Positions 19,593-30,516 of a stretch of 64,000 nt of DNA are shown here, one piece after another. Numbering within the stretch: the stretch's first letter is position 1; every line of letters starts with the position of its first letter. The translations under genes and the position numbers were made by a program. The notes beneath the pieces are model-generated. The model was not told the DNA's origin and ran no database searches. It saw nothing but the letters and a program-made list of their open reading frames with translations. The stretch is from Kosakonia arachidis (GTDB lineage Bacteria; Pseudomonadota; Gammaproteobacteria; Enterobacterales; Enterobacteriaceae): NCBI RefSeq assembly GCF_900116535.1, contig NZ_FPAU01000011.1, forward strand, positions 17,579-81,578, given 5' to 3'.

Positions 19593-20333
19593 TTATTGTA
19601 ATGCGCGAAGCAGCGCATCGTTGTCGGCATTGTCAGCGACCCGAATATCCTGCCAGCCCAGTTCCCGGGCGAGGTGTGCCAGACGCTCGCTCGCCACAAC
19701 CAGGCGACAGCGAAGTAACCAATTTTCCCGATACCAGGGGGGAATAAGTGAAAATAATTGCTGCATCATTTCGCCGCTGGTGATCACCAGTGTCGTCACG
19801 CCACGCGTATGCCAGCGCATTGCTTCTTCAGCACCGTCATAAAATATTGCACTGCGTTGATAACATTCGCAAAATTCAACTTCGGCACCACGCGCTACCA
19901 GCGCCTCTGCCAGCAATTCGCGCCCGCCGTTACCCCGTAAGATTAGCGCATGCTTACCCTGAACACTTTGTAATTCAGGTAATTGTAGCAACACTTCACT
20001 GATTTCCCGATCGTGCGGATAGCGCACCTCAATGCCACTGACGGTATGTAATGCTAGCGCAGTGGTGCGACCGATAGCGAAATAGTGAGGCTGAGGGGGA
20101 AATCGCAAACCAAGCTGCTGTAAGTGGGCGTGAGCGAATGTCACCGCATGCTGCGACAGGGCAAAAACCATATCGTCTGCGGTTAGCGCGGAGAGCCGCG
20201 CAGGTAATGAAGCGAGCTCGCGGCCTGGCGTAAATTCGATTAACGGAAAGCTCCAGGCCACCAGCCCCAGTGTACGCAACCGGCTGACTAATTCTTCTCC
20301 GGCTGGAGATGGGCGTGTGACCAGAATGCTCAT
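19593..20333 (-). CDS. hemD: Uroporphyrinogen-III synthase
   Basis: HemD closes and inverts ring D of hydroxymethylbilane to give uroporphyrinogen III. It has 246 residues, the E. coli length. The family is poorly conserved, but the N-terminal [13 protein letters not shown], the conserved [13 protein letters not shown] near 128-140 and the LVITSGEMM segment near 181-189 are typical. It overlaps the end of hemC by four bases. Confidence 0.96.
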   Translation of the reverse strand: MSILVTRPSPAGEELVSRLRTLGLVAWSFPLIEFTPGRELASLPARLSALTADDMVFALSQHAVTFAHAHLQQLGLRFPPQPHYFAIGRTTALALHTVSGIEVRYPHDREISEVLLQLPELQSVQGKHALILRGNGGRELLAEALVARGAEVEFCECYQRSAIFYDGAEEAMRWHTRGVTTLVITSGEMMQQLFSLIPPWYRENWLLRCRLVVASERLAHLARELGWQDIRVADNADNDALLRALQ

Positions 20334-21271
20334 ACAGGTGCTTCTCCGTTATAAACCTCATCCAGAATAGCGCGGGCGCCATTCACCAGTAGCTCTTCCG
20401 CCAGTGAGATCCCAAGTTGTTCTGCATCTTCCGGTTTACCGCGGCGTTCGCCGCGTACCTGGATCGAACCGTCTGGCGAACCCACCAGCCCGCGCAACCA
20501 GATCTCGCCGTTGATAAGTTCAGCATAGCTGCCAATAGGTACCTGGCACCCACCTTCAAGATGGGTATTCATCGCCCGCTCTGCTTTAACGCGCACGGCG
20601 GTATCCTTGTGATTCAGAGGTTCGAGCAGCGTGCGCGTGCGCGTGTCATCGAGGCGGCACTCTACGCCGACCGCGCCCTGACCGACTGCCGGTAGCGAGA
20701 TTTCCGGCGGCAGCGCCATGCGTACGCGTGAAGCCAGTCCAAGGCGGTTAAGGCCTGCTACAGCGAGGATAATCGCGTCATATTCACCGTTATCCAGCTT
20801 GCTCAGACGGGTGCCGACGTTGCCGCGTAGGGAACGTATCACCAGATCCGGACGGCGTTCCGCCAGTTGGCACTGACGGCGCAAACTGGAAGTGCCAACA
20901 ATGCTGCCGTGCGGCATTTCGTCCAGCGAGGCATAACGGTTTGACACAAACGCATCGCGTGGATCGTCGCGCTCACAAATGGTCACCAGGCCAAGCCCTT
21001 CGGGGAAATCCACTGGGACATCTTTCATTGAATGCACCGCGATATCGGCGCGGTTTTCAAGCAGTGCCAACTCAAGTTCTTTCACAAACAATCCCTTGCC
21101 GCCCACTTTCGCCAGAGGCGTATCAAGGATCACATCGCCGCGGGTTACCATCGGCACCAGTTCTACAGTCAGCCCCGGATGGCTCACTTCAAGGCGTTGC
21201 TTAACGTATTGTGCTTGCCAAAGCGCAAGGGGGCTTTGCCGTGTGGCAATTCTTAAGACATTGTCTAACAT
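20330..21271 (-). CDS. hemC: Hydroxymethylbilane synthase (porphobilinogen deaminase)
   Basis: HemC joins four porphobilinogens into hydroxymethylbilane. The start at 21271 ([16 protein letters not shown]) gives 313 residues, matching E. coli. An in-frame ATG five codons upstream gives 318 and cannot be excluded. The cofactor-binding cysteine is in [14 protein letters not shown] near 242, and the substrate-binding arginines are in [13 protein letters not shown] and [14 protein letters not shown]. It is divergent from cyaA, with a 311-base shared regulatory region. Confidence 0.96.
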   Translation of the reverse strand: MLDNVLRIATRQSPLALWQAQYVKQRLEVSHPGLTVELVPMVTRGDVILDTPLAKVGGKGLFVKELELALLENRADIAVHSMKDVPVDFPEGLGLVTICERDDPRDAFVSNRYASLDEMPHGSIVGTSSLRRQCQLAERRPDLVIRSLRGNVGTRLSKLDNGEYDAIILAVAGLNRLGLASRVRMALPPEISLPAVGQGAVGVECRLDDTRTRTLLEPLNHKDTAVRVKAERAMNTHLEGGCQVPIGSYAELINGEIWLRGLVGSPDGSIQVRGERRGKPEDAEQLGISLAEELLVNGARAILDEVYNGEAPV

Positions 21272-21451
21272 GCTTGTTACCGTCATTATCGTCCGTTGAC
21301 CATCCTAACATTGTTGCATTAGGGTGTCAGTGTTCGCGGCGGATTGCCGGGGAAAGAGAAAGCTTCGTCCCGCAATACAGGCGCAGCGCGGGTCGTAATT
21401 AAGAATTTACAGAGTGTGTTTGATGCTACACTGGTTTGTGCTGCATCTTTC

Positions 21452-21479
21452 TTTACGGTCAATGAGCAAGGTGTTAAAT
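21452..21479 (+). promoter_or_regulatory. Main cyaA promoter (P2-type)
   Basis: TTTACG at 21452-21457 and TTAAAT at 21474-21479 with a 16-base spacer match the position of the strong E. coli cyaA P2 promoter. The -10 lies inside the CRP site, which explains repression of cyaA by cAMP-CRP. The other bases between hemC and cyaA hold the hemC promoter; no ORF is supported there. Confidence 0.7.
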
Positions 21480-21490
21480 TGATCACGTTT
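21469..21490 (+). promoter_or_regulatory. CRP operator overlapping the cyaA promoter
   Basis: TGTTA-N6-TCACG is a good CRP site and is near-identical to the experimentally known repressing site of E. coli cyaA. It overlaps the -10 hexamer. Confidence 0.8.
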
Positions 21491-21582
21491 TAGACCATTT
21501 TTTCGTCGGTACCCCTATAAAGATAAGGGCGAAAAATGGCAACGGCGACTTTGAATTTTCTGTAAACATCAGGCGATATGTC

Positions 21583-24126
21583 TTGTACCTCTATATTGAG
21601 ACTCTGAAACAGAGACTGGATGCCATCAATCAACTGCGTGTGGAACGCGCTCTTGCTGCCATGGGGCCTGCTTTTCAGCAGGTCTACAGTCTGCTGCCGA
21701 CATTACTGCATTACCATCATCCGCTGATGCCGGGTTACCTTGAGGGTAACGTTCCACAAGGCATTTGCCTTTACACGCCTGATGAAAACCAACTTCATTA
21801 TCTGAACGAACTTGAACTGCACCGTGGTTTGCCGCCGCAGGAGTCGCCAAAAGGCGAATTACCGATCACCGGTGTTTACTCTATGGGGAGCACGTCATCC
21901 GTTGGGCAAAGTTGCTCTTCAGATCTGGACATCTGGGTATGTCATCAATCCTGGCTCGATAACGAAGAGCGTCAACTGTTGCAGCGTAAATGTAGCCTGC
22001 TCGAAAGTTGGGCTGCGTCGCTGGGCGTGGAAGTGAGCTTTTTCTTGATTGATGAAAACCGTTTCCGCCATAACGAAAGCGGCAGTCTCGGCGGCGAGGA
22101 TTGTGGCTCGACGCAGCATATATTGTTGCTTGACGAATTTTACCGCACCGCCGTGCGTCTCGCCGGTAAACGTATTCTTTGGAATATGGTGCCGGGCGAT
22201 GAAGAAGAGCATTACGACGACTACGTAATGACGCTCTATGCGCAGGGTGTGCTGACGCCAAATGAATGGCTGGATCTCGGCGGCTTAAGTTCCCTTTCGG
22301 CGGAAGAGTACTTCGGTGCCAGCCTTTGGCAGCTCTATAAAAGTATCGATTCCCCGTATAAAGCAGTGTTGAAAACCCTGCTGCTGGAAGCGTATTCCTG
22401 GGAATATCCTAATACGCGCCTGCTGGCGAAAGATATTAAACAGCGTCTGCATGATGGTGAGATCGTCTCCTTCGGTCTTGATCATTACTGCATGATGCTG
22501 GAACGCGTAACGCAATATCTGGTTGCCATCGAAGACACCACCCGTCTCGATCTGGCGCGTCGATGTTTCTACTTAAAAGTGTGCGAGAAGCTCAGCCGTG
22601 AACGGGCCTGTGTCGGCTGGCGTCGTGAAGTGATCGCGCAGTTGGTGAAAGAGTGGGGCTGGGATGATGCGCGCGTGGTCATGCTGGATAACCGCGCCAA
22701 CTGGAAAATCGATCAGGTACGCGAAGCGCACAATGAACTGCTCGACGCGATGATGCAGAGCTACCGCAATCTGATCCGTTTCGCCCGGCGTAATAATCTG
22801 AGCGTTTCCGCCAGCCCGCAGGATATTGGGGTGTTGACCCGTAAACTGTATGCCGCCTTTGAGGCGTTGCCGGGCAAAGTAACGCTTGTGAACCCACAGA
22901 TTTCACCGGATCTCTCTGAACCCAATTTAACCTTTATTCATGTTCCTCCAGGCCGCGCCAACCGCACAGGCTGGTATCTGTACAATCGTGCGCCGAACAT
23001 GGATTCAATCGTCAGCCATCAGCCGCTGGAATATAACCGTTATCTGAATAAGCTGGTGGCCTGGGCCTGGTTTAATGGGCTGTTGACCTCGCGCACGCGT
23101 CTGTTTATTAAAGGCAATGATGTGGTCGATCTGGCGAAATTGCAGGAAATGGTCGCGGATGTATCGCATCACTTCCCGCTGCGCCTGCCTGCACCGACTC
23201 CGAAAGCACTTTATAGCCCGTGCGAAATTCGTCACCTGGCTATCATCGTCAATCTGGAGTACGACCCGACTGCGGCGTTCCGTAATCAGGTGGTGCATTT
23301 CGACTTCCGTAAGCTTGATGTCTTCAGCTTCGGCGAGCAGCAAAACTGCCTCGTCGGAAGTGTGGATCTGCTCTACCGTAATTCGTGGAATGAGGTGCGT
23401 ACTCTGCATTTCAACGGCGAGCAGGCGATGATTGAAGCGCTGAAAACGATTCTCGGCAAAATGCACCAGGATGCGGCACCGCCGGATAGCGTTGAAGTGT
23501 TCTGCTACAGCCAACACCTGCGCGGCCTGATTCGAACCCGTGTCCAGCAACTGATTTCTGAGTGTATTGAGCTGCGTCTTTCCAGTACGCGCCAGGAAAC
23601 CGGACGCTTTAAAGCATTGCGCGTGGCAGGCCAGACCTGGGGACTGTTCTTTGAACGCCTGAATGTGTCGGTACAGAAGCTGGAAAACGCGATCGAGTTT
23701 TATGGTGCGATTTCCCATAACAAACTGCATGGCCTTTCCGTGCAGGTTGAAACCAATCACGTCGAATTACCGGCGGTGGTGGATGGTTTTGCCAGCGAAG
23801 GGATTATTCAGTTCTTCTTTGAAGAGACCGGTGAAGAAGGCTTTAACATCTATATCCTGGATGAGAGCAACCGCGCGGAAGTCTATCATCACTGTGAAGG
23901 CAGCAAAGAGGAGCTGGTGCGGGATGTAAGCCGTTTCTACTCGTCATCCCATGACCGCTTCACTTACGGCTCCAGCTTTATTAACTTCAACTTGCCGCAG
24001 TTCTATCAAATTGTGAATACGGAAGGGCGTGCGCAGGTGATCCCGTTCCGCAATCAGGCAATCAGCACCGCAACACCGGCGAATCAGGACAACGACGCAC
24101 CGCTGTTGCAGCAATATTTCTCGTAA
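21583..24126 (+). CDS. cyaA: Class I adenylate cyclase
   Basis: CyaA makes cAMP from ATP and is activated by phosphorylated EIIA-Glc when glucose is scarce. It has 847 residues (E. coli 848). The catalytic N-terminal half contains [17 protein letters not shown] near 100-117 with the metal-binding aspartates. The C-terminal half is regulatory. Translation starts at TTG, as in E. coli, with a weak ribosome-binding site, which is known to keep synthesis low. Divergence from E. coli is concentrated at the C-terminus (after residue 810) and near residue 80. Confidence 0.97.
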   Translation: MYLYIETLKQRLDAINQLRVERALAAMGPAFQQVYSLLPTLLHYHHPLMPGYLEGNVPQGICLYTPDENQLHYLNELELHRGLPPQESPKGELPITGVYSMGSTSSVGQSCSSDLDIWVCHQSWLDNEERQLLQRKCSLLESWAASLGVEVSFFLIDENRFRHNESGSLGGEDCGSTQHILLLDEFYRTAVRLAGKRILWNMVPGDEEEHYDDYVMTLYAQGVLTPNEWLDLGGLSSLSAEEYFGASLWQLYKSIDSPYKAVLKTLLLEAYSWEYPNTRLLAKDIKQRLHDGEIVSFGLDHYCMMLERVTQYLVAIEDTTRLDLARRCFYLKVCEKLSRERACVGWRREVIAQLVKEWGWDDARVVMLDNRANWKIDQVREAHNELLDAMMQSYRNLIRFARRNNLSVSASPQDIGVLTRKLYAAFEALPGKVTLVNPQISPDLSEPNLTFIHVPPGRANRTGWYLYNRAPNMDSIVSHQPLEYNRYLNKLVAWAWFNGLLTSRTRLFIKGNDVVDLAKLQEMVADVSHHFPLRLPAPTPKALYSPCEIRHLAIIVNLEYDPTAAFRNQVVHFDFRKLDVFSFGEQQNCLVGSVDLLYRNSWNEVRTLHFNGEQAMIEALKTILGKMHQDAAPPDSVEVFCYSQHLRGLIRTRVQQLISECIELRLSSTRQETGRFKALRVAGQTWGLFFERLNVSVQKLENAIEFYGAISHNKLHGLSVQVETNHVELPAVVDGFASEGIIQFFFEETGEEGFNIYILDESNRAEVYHHCEGSKEELVRDVSRFYSSSHDRFTYGSSFINFNLPQFYQIVNTEGRAQVIPFRNQAISTATPANQDNDAPLLQQYFS

Positions 24127-24131
24127 CACGT

Positions 24132-24161
24132 GCCGGATAAATCATTAACACCTTATCCGGC
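24132..24161. repeat. REP-like palindrome between cyaA and cyaY
   Basis: GCCGGATAA and TTATCCGGC form a perfect 9-bp inverted repeat with a 12-base loop, with typical REP wording. It lies between two convergent genes, 5 bases after cyaA, and probably stabilises or ends both transcripts. Confidence 0.7.
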
Positions 24162-24169
24162 GCGTAATA

Positions 24170-24490
24170 TTAACGAAAAGTCACCGTTTCGCCCGCTTGC
24201 TGCGTGGCTGCTCGCTCCAGCAGATCCCAGAAGGTTTCGCCGCTGCGATCGCAAACCCAGTCGTCACCCTTCAGATCGAAATGGTAGCCGCCCTGTTTGG
24301 TTGCCAGCCACACCTGGTGCAGCGGCTCCTGGCGGTTAATGATAATTTTGCTGCCGTTTTCAAAGCTGATGGTTAAGACGCCGCCGTTGATTTCGCAGTC
24401 GATGTCGCTGTCGCCATCCCAGTCATCAAGGCGTTCTTCGATGGTGAGCCACAGGCTGTCGGCGAGGCGATGAAATTCACTGTCGTTCAT
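24170..24490 (-). CDS. cyaY: Frataxin homologue CyaY
   Basis: CyaY binds iron and IscS and tunes iron-sulfur cluster assembly. It has 106 residues, the E. coli length. It has the acidic first helix ([22 protein letters not shown]), the frataxin beta-sheet with [12 protein letters not shown] near 60-71, and the final helix with [16 protein letters not shown]. It is convergent with cyaA. Confidence 0.97.
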   Translation of the reverse strand: MNDSEFHRLADSLWLTIEERLDDWDGDSDIDCEINGGVLTISFENGSKIIINRQEPLHQVWLATKQGGYHFDLKGDDWVCDRSGETFWDLLERAATQQAGETVTFR

Positions 24491-24627
24491 TCTGCTTTCC
24501 TGTTTTTTATGATGGCAGCAGTATAACGCGAAATATTTCCCGATGCCCTAAACCAGCAAACTCTTGCTTTTGTGTCTTCTCCTGCGATGATAGAAAGCAG
24601 AAAGAATGAACTTACAGGCAACTCATA

Positions 24628-24831
24628 ATGAAAGATGTGTTTCGCGCGATGACCGTACTGCTGACTCTGTTCAGCCTGACGGGTTGTGGTCTGAAGGGGC
24701 CGCTCTATTTTCCTCCTGCGGATAAAAACGCGCCGCCGCCAATCAAAACGCAAACCAGCACGATCCAGCCGAGCTCGCCGGATAGCAACGATCGTGGTGA
24801 CGAGGGCTCTCCGAGTCAGGTGAATTACTGA
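24628..24831 (+). CDS. yifL: Small lipoprotein YifL (LptM)
   Basis: This is a 67-residue outer-membrane lipoprotein. In recent work on E. coli it was named LptM and shown to promote oxidative folding of LptD. The signal peptide ends at lipobox LTGC with the lipidated Cys at residue 20, followed by the strongly conserved GLKGPLYFPP. A low-complexity Pro/Ser/Asp tail ends the protein. It is 36 bases upstream of dapF and probably the first gene of the dapF operon. Confidence 0.93.
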   Translation: MKDVFRAMTVLLTLFSLTGCGLKGPLYFPPADKNAPPPIKTQTSTIQPSSPDSNDRGDEGSPSQVNY

Positions 24832-24867
24832 CGCTACCGTTCTGTATCCGCGCAACTGGAGTAGATG

Positions 24868-25692
24868 ATGCAGTTCTCAAAAATGCATGGCCTTGGCAAC
24901 GATTTTATGGTCGTCGACGCGGTAACGCAGAATGTCTTTTTCTCACCGGAACTGATCCGTCGTCTGGCGGATCGCCACCTTGGCGTTGGGTTTGATCAAC
25001 TGCTGGTGGTTGAGCCTCCCTACGACCCCGAACTCGATTTTCACTACCGAATTTTCAATGCCGACGGCAGTGAAGTGTCGCAGTGCGGTAACGGCGCGCG
25101 CTGTTTCGCCCGCTTTGTTCGCCTGAAAGGGTTAACCAATAAACGTGATATTCGCGTCAGTACGGCGAATGGCCGTATGGTATTGAGCGTAACGGAAGAC
25201 GAACTGGTACGCGTCAATATGGGAGAGCCAAACTTCGAACCGTCGCAGGTGCCATTCCGCGCTAACAAAGCGGAAAAGACCTATATTATGCGGGCAGCGG
25301 AGCAAACCATACTGTGCGGCGTTGTTTCGATGGGTAATCCGCACTGCGTGATTCAGGTTGATGACGTGGACACCGCGCCGGTAGAAACCTTGGGGCCGGT
25401 GATGGAAAGCCACGAGCGCTTTCCTGAGCGCGCCAATATCGGTTTTATGCAGGTTGTCTCACGGGATCACATTCGTCTGCGCGTCTTTGAACGTGGTGCA
25501 GGTGAAACCCAGGCGTGCGGTAGCGGCGCTTGTGCGGCTGTCGCAGTCGGTATTCAACAGGATTTACTGGCTGAGAATGTTCGTGTTGAATTACCGGGCG
25601 GTCGGCTTGATATCGCGTGGAAAGGACCGGGTCAACCGTTGTTTATGACTGGCCCGGCGGCACATGTCTATGACGGGTTTATTCATCTATGA
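24868..25692 (+). CDS. dapF: Diaminopimelate epimerase
   Basis: DapF converts LL- to meso-diaminopimelate for lysine and peptidoglycan synthesis. It has 274 residues from the second of two adjacent ATG codons, as in E. coli. The two catalytic cysteines are in QCGNGARC (near 73) and ACGSGACA (near 217). Its stop overlaps the yigA start in ATGA. Confidence 0.97.
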   Translation: MQFSKMHGLGNDFMVVDAVTQNVFFSPELIRRLADRHLGVGFDQLLVVEPPYDPELDFHYRIFNADGSEVSQCGNGARCFARFVRLKGLTNKRDIRVSTANGRMVLSVTEDELVRVNMGEPNFEPSQVPFRANKAEKTYIMRAAEQTILCGVVSMGNPHCVIQVDDVDTAPVETLGPVMESHERFPERANIGFMQVVSRDHIRLRVFERGAGETQACGSGACAAVAVGIQQDLLAENVRVELPGGRLDIAWKGPGQPLFMTGPAAHVYDGFIHL

Positions 25693-26396
25693 AGCATATA
25701 GGAGAAGAGCAGCAGGAGCCGTTGGCCGAACTGGATGACCAGGCGGTCGCGGAGTATCTGCTGCACCATCCTGAATTCTTTATCCACAATGCGCGACTGG
25801 TCGAGCAAATGCGCGTGCCGCACCCGGTGCGCGGCACGGTTTCTCTCGTGGAATGGCACATGGCGCGCTCGCGTAATCACATCAATGCGCTGGAAGAGAA
25901 CATGACCTTGTTGATGGAACAGGCGAGCGCAAACGAAGGGTTATTCTATCGTTTGCTGCGTCTGCAAAGTCGGCTGGCGTCCGCTGGCAGCCTTGAAGAG
26001 ATGCTTAGCCGTTTTCATCGCTGGGCGCGCGATCTGGGGCTGGCGGGTGCGACTATCCGCCTGTTTCCCGATCGCTGGCGTCTGGGCGCACCTTCCCGCT
26101 ACACACATCTTGCGCTCTCCCGGCAGGCGTTTGAATCATTGCGCATTCAACGCTTAGGCCAGCAGCACCACTATCTCGGCTCATTAAACGGGCCGGAGCT
26201 ACTGTTGCTGTTGCCGGAAGCGAAAGCCATCGGCTCTGTGGCCATGTCCTTAATGGGGCCGGACGGCTCCCTTGGCGTGGTGCTGTTCAGCAGCCGTGAT
26301 GTTCACCATTACCAGCAAGGTCAGGGCACTCAGCTTTTAGATGAGATAGCGCAGATGCTGCCGGATCTTCTGGAACGCTGGATCGAGCGCGTATGA
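25689..26396 (+). CDS. yigA: DUF484 protein YigA
   Basis: This protein of unknown function has 235 residues, as in E. coli. It has an N-terminal helical part with [14 protein letters not shown], a predicted coiled coil near 58-85, and a GAF-like domain after about 85. It is overlapped at both ends by dapF and xerC (ATGA in each case), and this order is conserved. No function is proposed beyond the DUF484/GAF-like fold. Confidence 0.93.
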   Translation: MKHIGEEQQEPLAELDDQAVAEYLLHHPEFFIHNARLVEQMRVPHPVRGTVSLVEWHMARSRNHINALEENMTLLMEQASANEGLFYRLLRLQSRLASAGSLEEMLSRFHRWARDLGLAGATIRLFPDRWRLGAPSRYTHLALSRQAFESLRIQRLGQQHHYLGSLNGPELLLLLPEAKAIGSVAMSLMGPDGSLGVVLFSSRDVHHYQQGQGTQLLDEIAQMLPDLLERWIERV

Positions 26397-27295
26397 GCGA
26401 TTCGCCGTTATTACCTGCCGTCAGCAAATTCCTGCGCTACCTTGGTGTTGAACGTCAACTTAGCCCCATTACGCTGCTTAATTATCAGCGTCAGCTTGAT
26501 GCCATCATTGCGTTGGCCAGTGAAACCGGCCTGAAAAGCTGGCAACAATGTGATGCTGCAATGGTGCGCGCAATTGCCGTTCGCAGCCGACGAAACGGGC
26601 TCGGCCCGGCAAGTCTGGCGCTGAGACTTTCGGCGCTGCGCAGTTTCTTTGACTGGATGGTCGGCCAGGGCGAGCTGCCGGCAAACCCGGCAAAGGGCAT
26701 TTCGTCACCGAAAGCGCCGCGGCATTTGCCGAAGAATATTGACGTTGATGATGTGAACCGACTGTTGGATATCGATCTTAACGATCCTCTGGCAGTGCGT
26801 GATCGGGCCATGCTGGAAGTGATGTACGGCGCTGGTCTTCGTCTTTCGGAACTGGTGAATCTGGATATCAAACATCTGGATCTGGAAAGTGGTGAAGTGT
26901 GGGTAATGGGCAAGGGAAGCAAAGAGCGCCGTTTGCCTATTGGTCGCAGTGCGGTGACCTGGATCGAGCACTGGCTCGACCTGCGTGGGCTGTTTGGCGC
27001 AGAAGAGGATGCGCTGTTTTTATCGAAGCTGGGGAAACGAATTTCGGCGCGTAATGTGCAAAAACGTTTTGCCGAGTGGGGGATCCGCCAGGGGCTTCAC
27101 AGTCACGTAAATCCGCATAAACTGCGGCACTCATTCGCCACACACATGCTTGAGTCGAGCGGCGATCTACGCGGGGTACAGGAACTGCTCGGTCACGCCA
27201 ATCTCTCAACGACACAAATTTATACCCATCTCGATTTTCAACATCTTGCATCGGTATACGACGCCGCGCACCCGCGCGCCAAACGGGGGAAATAA
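26393..27295 (+). CDS. xerC: Site-specific tyrosine recombinase XerC
   Basis: XerC acts with XerD at dif to resolve chromosome dimers. It has 300 residues (E. coli 298). The SAM-like core-binding domain covers about 1-95. In the catalytic domain, the first Arg is in [10 protein letters not shown] (near 150), the Lys in [10 protein letters not shown], HxxR in [11 protein letters not shown], and the Tyr nucleophile in STTQIYTH near 277. It is coupled to yigA upstream and shares one base with yigB. Confidence 0.97.
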   Translation: MSDSPLLPAVSKFLRYLGVERQLSPITLLNYQRQLDAIIALASETGLKSWQQCDAAMVRAIAVRSRRNGLGPASLALRLSALRSFFDWMVGQGELPANPAKGISSPKAPRHLPKNIDVDDVNRLLDIDLNDPLAVRDRAMLEVMYGAGLRLSELVNLDIKHLDLESGEVWVMGKGSKERRLPIGRSAVTWIEHWLDLRGLFGAEEDALFLSKLGKRISARNVQKRFAEWGIRQGLHSHVNPHKLRHSFATHMLESSGDLRGVQELLGHANLSTTQIYTHLDFQHLASVYDAAHPRAKRGK

Positions 27296-28011
27296 TGCGT
27301 TTTTACCGCCCATTGGGTCAGATCTCCGCGATCACTTTTGACCTGGACGATACCCTTTACGACAACCGGCTGGTGATCCAGCGTACCGAACAGGAAGCGC
27401 TGGCATTTGTGCAACGTTATCATCCGGCACTGAACGGTCTGGAAAATGAAGAATTCAAGCGTCTGCGCTGGTCGCTGCGGGAAACCGAGCCCGAGATCTA
27501 TCACGACGTTACCGAATGGCGGCGACGTGCCGTTGAACAGGCGATGCTGAACGCCGGGCTGACAGTCGAGGAAGCCGCCGTGGGCGCACAGGCCGCGATG
27601 GTTAATTTTGCCAAATGGCGCAGTCGCATTGATGTGCCGCAGGAAACCCACGACACGCTGAAGAGGCTGGCAACGAAGTGGCCTCTGGTGGCGATCACCA
27701 ACGGTAACGCGCAGCCGGAACTGTTTGGGCTGGGCGATTACTTTGAATTTGTGCTGCGCGCCGGGCCGGATGGACGTTCAAAACCCTTCAGCGACATGTA
27801 CCATCTGGCCGCAGATCGCCTTGGTGTAGCGGTAGAGGATATTCTGCATGTTGGCGACGATTTGACCACAGATGTTGCGGGCGCGATCCGTTGCGGCATG
27901 CAGGCATGCTGGATCAAACCGGAAGGTGCCGATCTGCTACAGGCGACGAACAGCCGTTTGTTACCGCATATGGAAATTTCGCGGTTGGCATCCCTCACGA
28001 CGCTGATATAA
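27295..28011 (+). CDS. yigB: HAD-family phosphatase YigB
   Basis: YigB is a cytoplasmic HAD phosphatase. In E. coli it dephosphorylates FMN and 5-amino-6-ribitylamino-uracil phosphate, among others. It has 238 residues, as in E. coli, with motif I DLDDTLY at 16-22, motif II around ITNG near 137-140, a Lys in SKPFSDMY and motif IV GDDLTTD near 187. The start shares one base with the xerC stop. Confidence 0.95.
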   Translation: MRFYRPLGQISAITFDLDDTLYDNRLVIQRTEQEALAFVQRYHPALNGLENEEFKRLRWSLRETEPEIYHDVTEWRRRAVEQAMLNAGLTVEEAAVGAQAAMVNFAKWRSRIDVPQETHDTLKRLATKWPLVAITNGNAQPELFGLGDYFEFVLRAGPDGRSKPFSDMYHLAADRLGVAVEDILHVGDDLTTDVAGAIRCGMQACWIKPEGADLLQATNSRLLPHMEISRLASLTTLI

Positions 28012-28023
28012 TCACCAATTGTT

Positions 28024-28039
28024 CTGTATAAAATACCAG
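28024..28039 (+). promoter_or_regulatory. LexA (SOS) box of uvrD
   Basis: CTGT-N8-CCAG (CTGTATAAAATACCAG) closely follows the E. coli uvrD SOS box, which also ends in CCAG. The TATAAA within it can serve as a -10, so LexA would block the promoter. Confidence 0.75.
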
Positions 28040-28044
28040 GGTTT

Positions 28045-28118
28045 TTGGCGGATGGCACTACGCTTATTCGTCCTACGGTAACGTAGACCCGTAAGCGAAG
28101 CGCCACCGGGCGCTTCGT
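28045..28118. repeat. BIME (two REP units) in the uvrD leader
   Basis: Two facing REP-type units are seen: GGCGGATGGC...CGCTTATTCGTCC with TACGG, then CCCGTAAGCGAAGCGCC ending in CGGGCGCTTCG. The pair lies between the LexA box and the uvrD start, so it should be transcribed as leader. Confidence 0.7.
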
Positions 28119-28148
28119 TCAATTCCTGACGACGACACGACGGTACCT

Positions 28149-30311
28149 ATGGACGTTTCTTATCTGCTCGACAGCCTCAATGACAAACAGCGCGACGCCG
28201 TAGCCGCAGAGCGCAGCAATATGCTGGTGCTGGCCGGGGCGGGGAGTGGTAAGACGCGCGTGTTGGTACACCGTATCGCCTGGCTAATGACCGTAGAGAA
28301 CTGCTCGCCATACTCGATCATGGCGGTCACTTTTACCAATAAAGCGGCGGCAGAAATGCGCCACCGTATCGGTCAGTTGATGGGCACCTCGCAGGGCGGA
28401 ATGTGGGTGGGTACGTTCCACGGCCTGGCGCACCGCTTGCTGCGCGCGCACCACATGGACGCCAATCTGCCGCAGGATTTCCAGATCCTCGACAGTGAAG
28501 ATCAACTCCGGCTGCTGAAACGCTTGATTAAAGCGATGAATCTGGATGAGAAGCAGTGGCCTCCGCGTCAGGCAATGTGGTACATCAATGGTCAGAAAGA
28601 TGAGGGCATTCGTCCGCATCATATCCAGAGTTTCGGTAACCCGGTTGAGCAGACCTGGCAGAAAGTTTATCAGGCTTACCAGGAAGCTTGCGATCGTGCT
28701 GGGTTGGTGGATTTTGCCGAGCTACTGCTGCGCGCCCATGAGTTGTGGCTGAACAAACCGCATATTTTGCAGCACTATCGTGAACGCTTTACCAATATCC
28801 TGGTGGACGAATTTCAGGATACCAACAACATTCAGTACGCATGGATTCGCCTGCTGGCGGGTGATACCGGCAAAGTGATGATCGTCGGCGACGATGATCA
28901 GTCCATTTACGGCTGGCGCGGTGCCCAGGTGGAAAACATCCAGCGCTTTCTGAAAGATTTTCCAGGCGCGCAGACTATTCGCCTGGAGCAAAACTACCGC
29001 TCCACCAGTAATATCCTTAGCGCCGCTAACGCCCTGATTGAGAATAACAATGGGCGTCTGGGGAAAAATCTGTGGACCGACGGCGTCGATGGTGAACCGA
29101 TTTCACTCTATTGCGCATTCAATGAGCTGGACGAAGCGCGCTTTGTGGTAAACCGTATCAAAGCCTGGCAGGACAACGGCGGGCAACTGACACAGTGCGC
29201 CATTCTTTATCGCAGCAACGCCCAGTCGCGCGTGCTGGAAGAGGCGCTGTTGCAGGCCAGTATGCCGTACCGCATTTATGGCGGTATGCGATTCTTCGAA
29301 CGGCAGGAGATCAAAGATGCTCTCTCCTATCTGCGTTTGATTGCCAACCGCAATGATGATGCCGCGTTTGAGCGCGTGGTGAATACGCCGACGCGCGGCA
29401 TTGGCGATCGCACGCTGGATGTCGTGCGTCAGACGTCCCGCGATCGCCAATTGACGCTGTGGCAGGCGACGCGTGAGCTGTTACAGGAAAAAGCGCTGGC
29501 GGGCCGTGCCGCAAGTGCTCTGCAACGCTTCCTGGAACTGATTGACGCGCTGGCCCAGGAAACGGCCGACATGCCGCTGCATGTGCAAACCGACCGGGTG
29601 GTGAACGACTCTGGTCTGCGCATGATGTACGAGCAGGAGAAGGGCGAGAAAGGCCAGACGCGTATTGAGAACTTAGAGGAGCTGGTCACCGCCACGCGGC
29701 AGTTCAGCTACAACGAAGAAGATGAAGATTTGATGCCGTTGCAGGCGTTTCTCTCCCACGCCGCGCTGGAGGCGGGTGAAGGGCAGGCGGACACCTGGCA
29801 GGATGCAGTGCAGCTTATGACGTTGCACTCGGCAAAAGGTCTGGAATTCCCCCAGGTCTTTATTGTTGGCATGGAAGAGGGCATGTTTCCGAGCCAGATG
29901 TCACTGGATGAGGGCGGACGTCTGGAAGAAGAGCGCCGCCTGGCGTATGTCGGCGTGACGCGTGCGATGCAGAAACTAACCTTAACCTACGCCGAAACGC
30001 GTCGTCTGTACGGAAAAGAGGTTTATCACCGTCCTTCACGCTTTATCGGCGAGCTACCGGAAGAGTGTGTGGAAGAGGTGCGTTTACGCGCCAGTATCAG
30101 TCGCCCGGTCAGTCATCAGCGCATGGGAACGCCAACTGCGCAGAGCGATACCGGCTATAAACTTGGCCAGCGCGTGCGCCATGCGAAGTTTGGCGAAGGT
30201 ACGGTAGTGAACATGGAAGGTAGCGGTGAACACAGCCGTTTGCAGGTGGCTTTCCAGGGGCAGGGTATTAAATGGCTGGTGGCCGCCTATGCGAAGCTAG
30301 AAACCGTCTAA
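28149..30311 (+). CDS. uvrD: DNA helicase II (UvrD)
   Basis: UvrD is the 3'-5' SF1A helicase of nucleotide excision and mismatch repair. It has 720 residues, the E. coli length. Motifs are Walker A AGAGSGKT at 29-36, motif Ia in TFTNKAAAEM near 63-72, DEFQD near 220, GDDDQSIYGWRG near 247-258, and motif VI in YVGVTRA near 600. The C-terminal Tudor-like RNA polymerase-binding domain (GQRVRHAKFGEG) is present. It is SOS-regulated through the upstream LexA box. Confidence 0.98.
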   Translation: MDVSYLLDSLNDKQRDAVAAERSNMLVLAGAGSGKTRVLVHRIAWLMTVENCSPYSIMAVTFTNKAAAEMRHRIGQLMGTSQGGMWVGTFHGLAHRLLRAHHMDANLPQDFQILDSEDQLRLLKRLIKAMNLDEKQWPPRQAMWYINGQKDEGIRPHHIQSFGNPVEQTWQKVYQAYQEACDRAGLVDFAELLLRAHELWLNKPHILQHYRERFTNILVDEFQDTNNIQYAWIRLLAGDTGKVMIVGDDDQSIYGWRGAQVENIQRFLKDFPGAQTIRLEQNYRSTSNILSAANALIENNNGRLGKNLWTDGVDGEPISLYCAFNELDEARFVVNRIKAWQDNGGQLTQCAILYRSNAQSRVLEEALLQASMPYRIYGGMRFFERQEIKDALSYLRLIANRNDDAAFERVVNTPTRGIGDRTLDVVRQTSRDRQLTLWQATRELLQEKALAGRAASALQRFLELIDALAQETADMPLHVQTDRVVNDSGLRMMYEQEKGEKGQTRIENLEELVTATRQFSYNEEDEDLMPLQAFLSHAALEAGEGQADTWQDAVQLMTLHSAKGLEFPQVFIVGMEEGMFPSQMSLDEGGRLEEERRLAYVGVTRAMQKLTLTYAETRRLYGKEVYHRPSRFIGELPEECVEEVRLRASISRPVSHQRMGTPTAQSDTGYKLGQRVRHAKFGEGTVVNMEGSGEHSRLQVAFQGQGIKWLVAAYAKLETV

Positions 30312-30398
30312 CATTCAGAAAAATATCATTATTTTGTAATAATCTGCTAGCCTTATACGCTGAGGGGCAAATATTGCTCTTTCGCGTTTCGTTGCGTG

Positions 30399-30427
30399 TT
30401 GACGCCTCCTGAGTGCTGGCGTAACAT
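30399..30427 (+). promoter_or_regulatory. corA promoter
   Basis: TTGACG at 30399-30404 and TAACAT at 30422-30427 have a 17-base spacer. The start of transcription would be near 30434, giving a leader of about 235 bases before corA. This fits the long regulated leader known for corA in Salmonella. The rest of the 30312-30669 gap contains only this promoter, corL and the leader. Confidence 0.65.
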
Positions 30428-30459
30428 GCGCGCACGAACACGCTAAGAGGACATTCGCC

Positions 30460-30516
30460 TTGGACACACCCAGTAGATACTGGCTCAATCTCCTGTTCCA
30501 CAGGAACAACTCCTAA
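30460..30516 (+). CDS. corL: Leader ORF CorL of corA
   Basis: This 18-codon ORF reads MDTPSRYWLNLLFHRNNS from a TTG start after an AAGAGGA ribosome-binding site. A short translated leader, corL, upstream of corA controls Rho-dependent termination within the leader in Salmonella. The position (150 bases before corA, just after the promoter) and the strong ribosome-binding site support the call. Comparison with the Salmonella peptide was from memory. Confidence 0.65.
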   Translation: MDTPSRYWLNLLFHRNNS

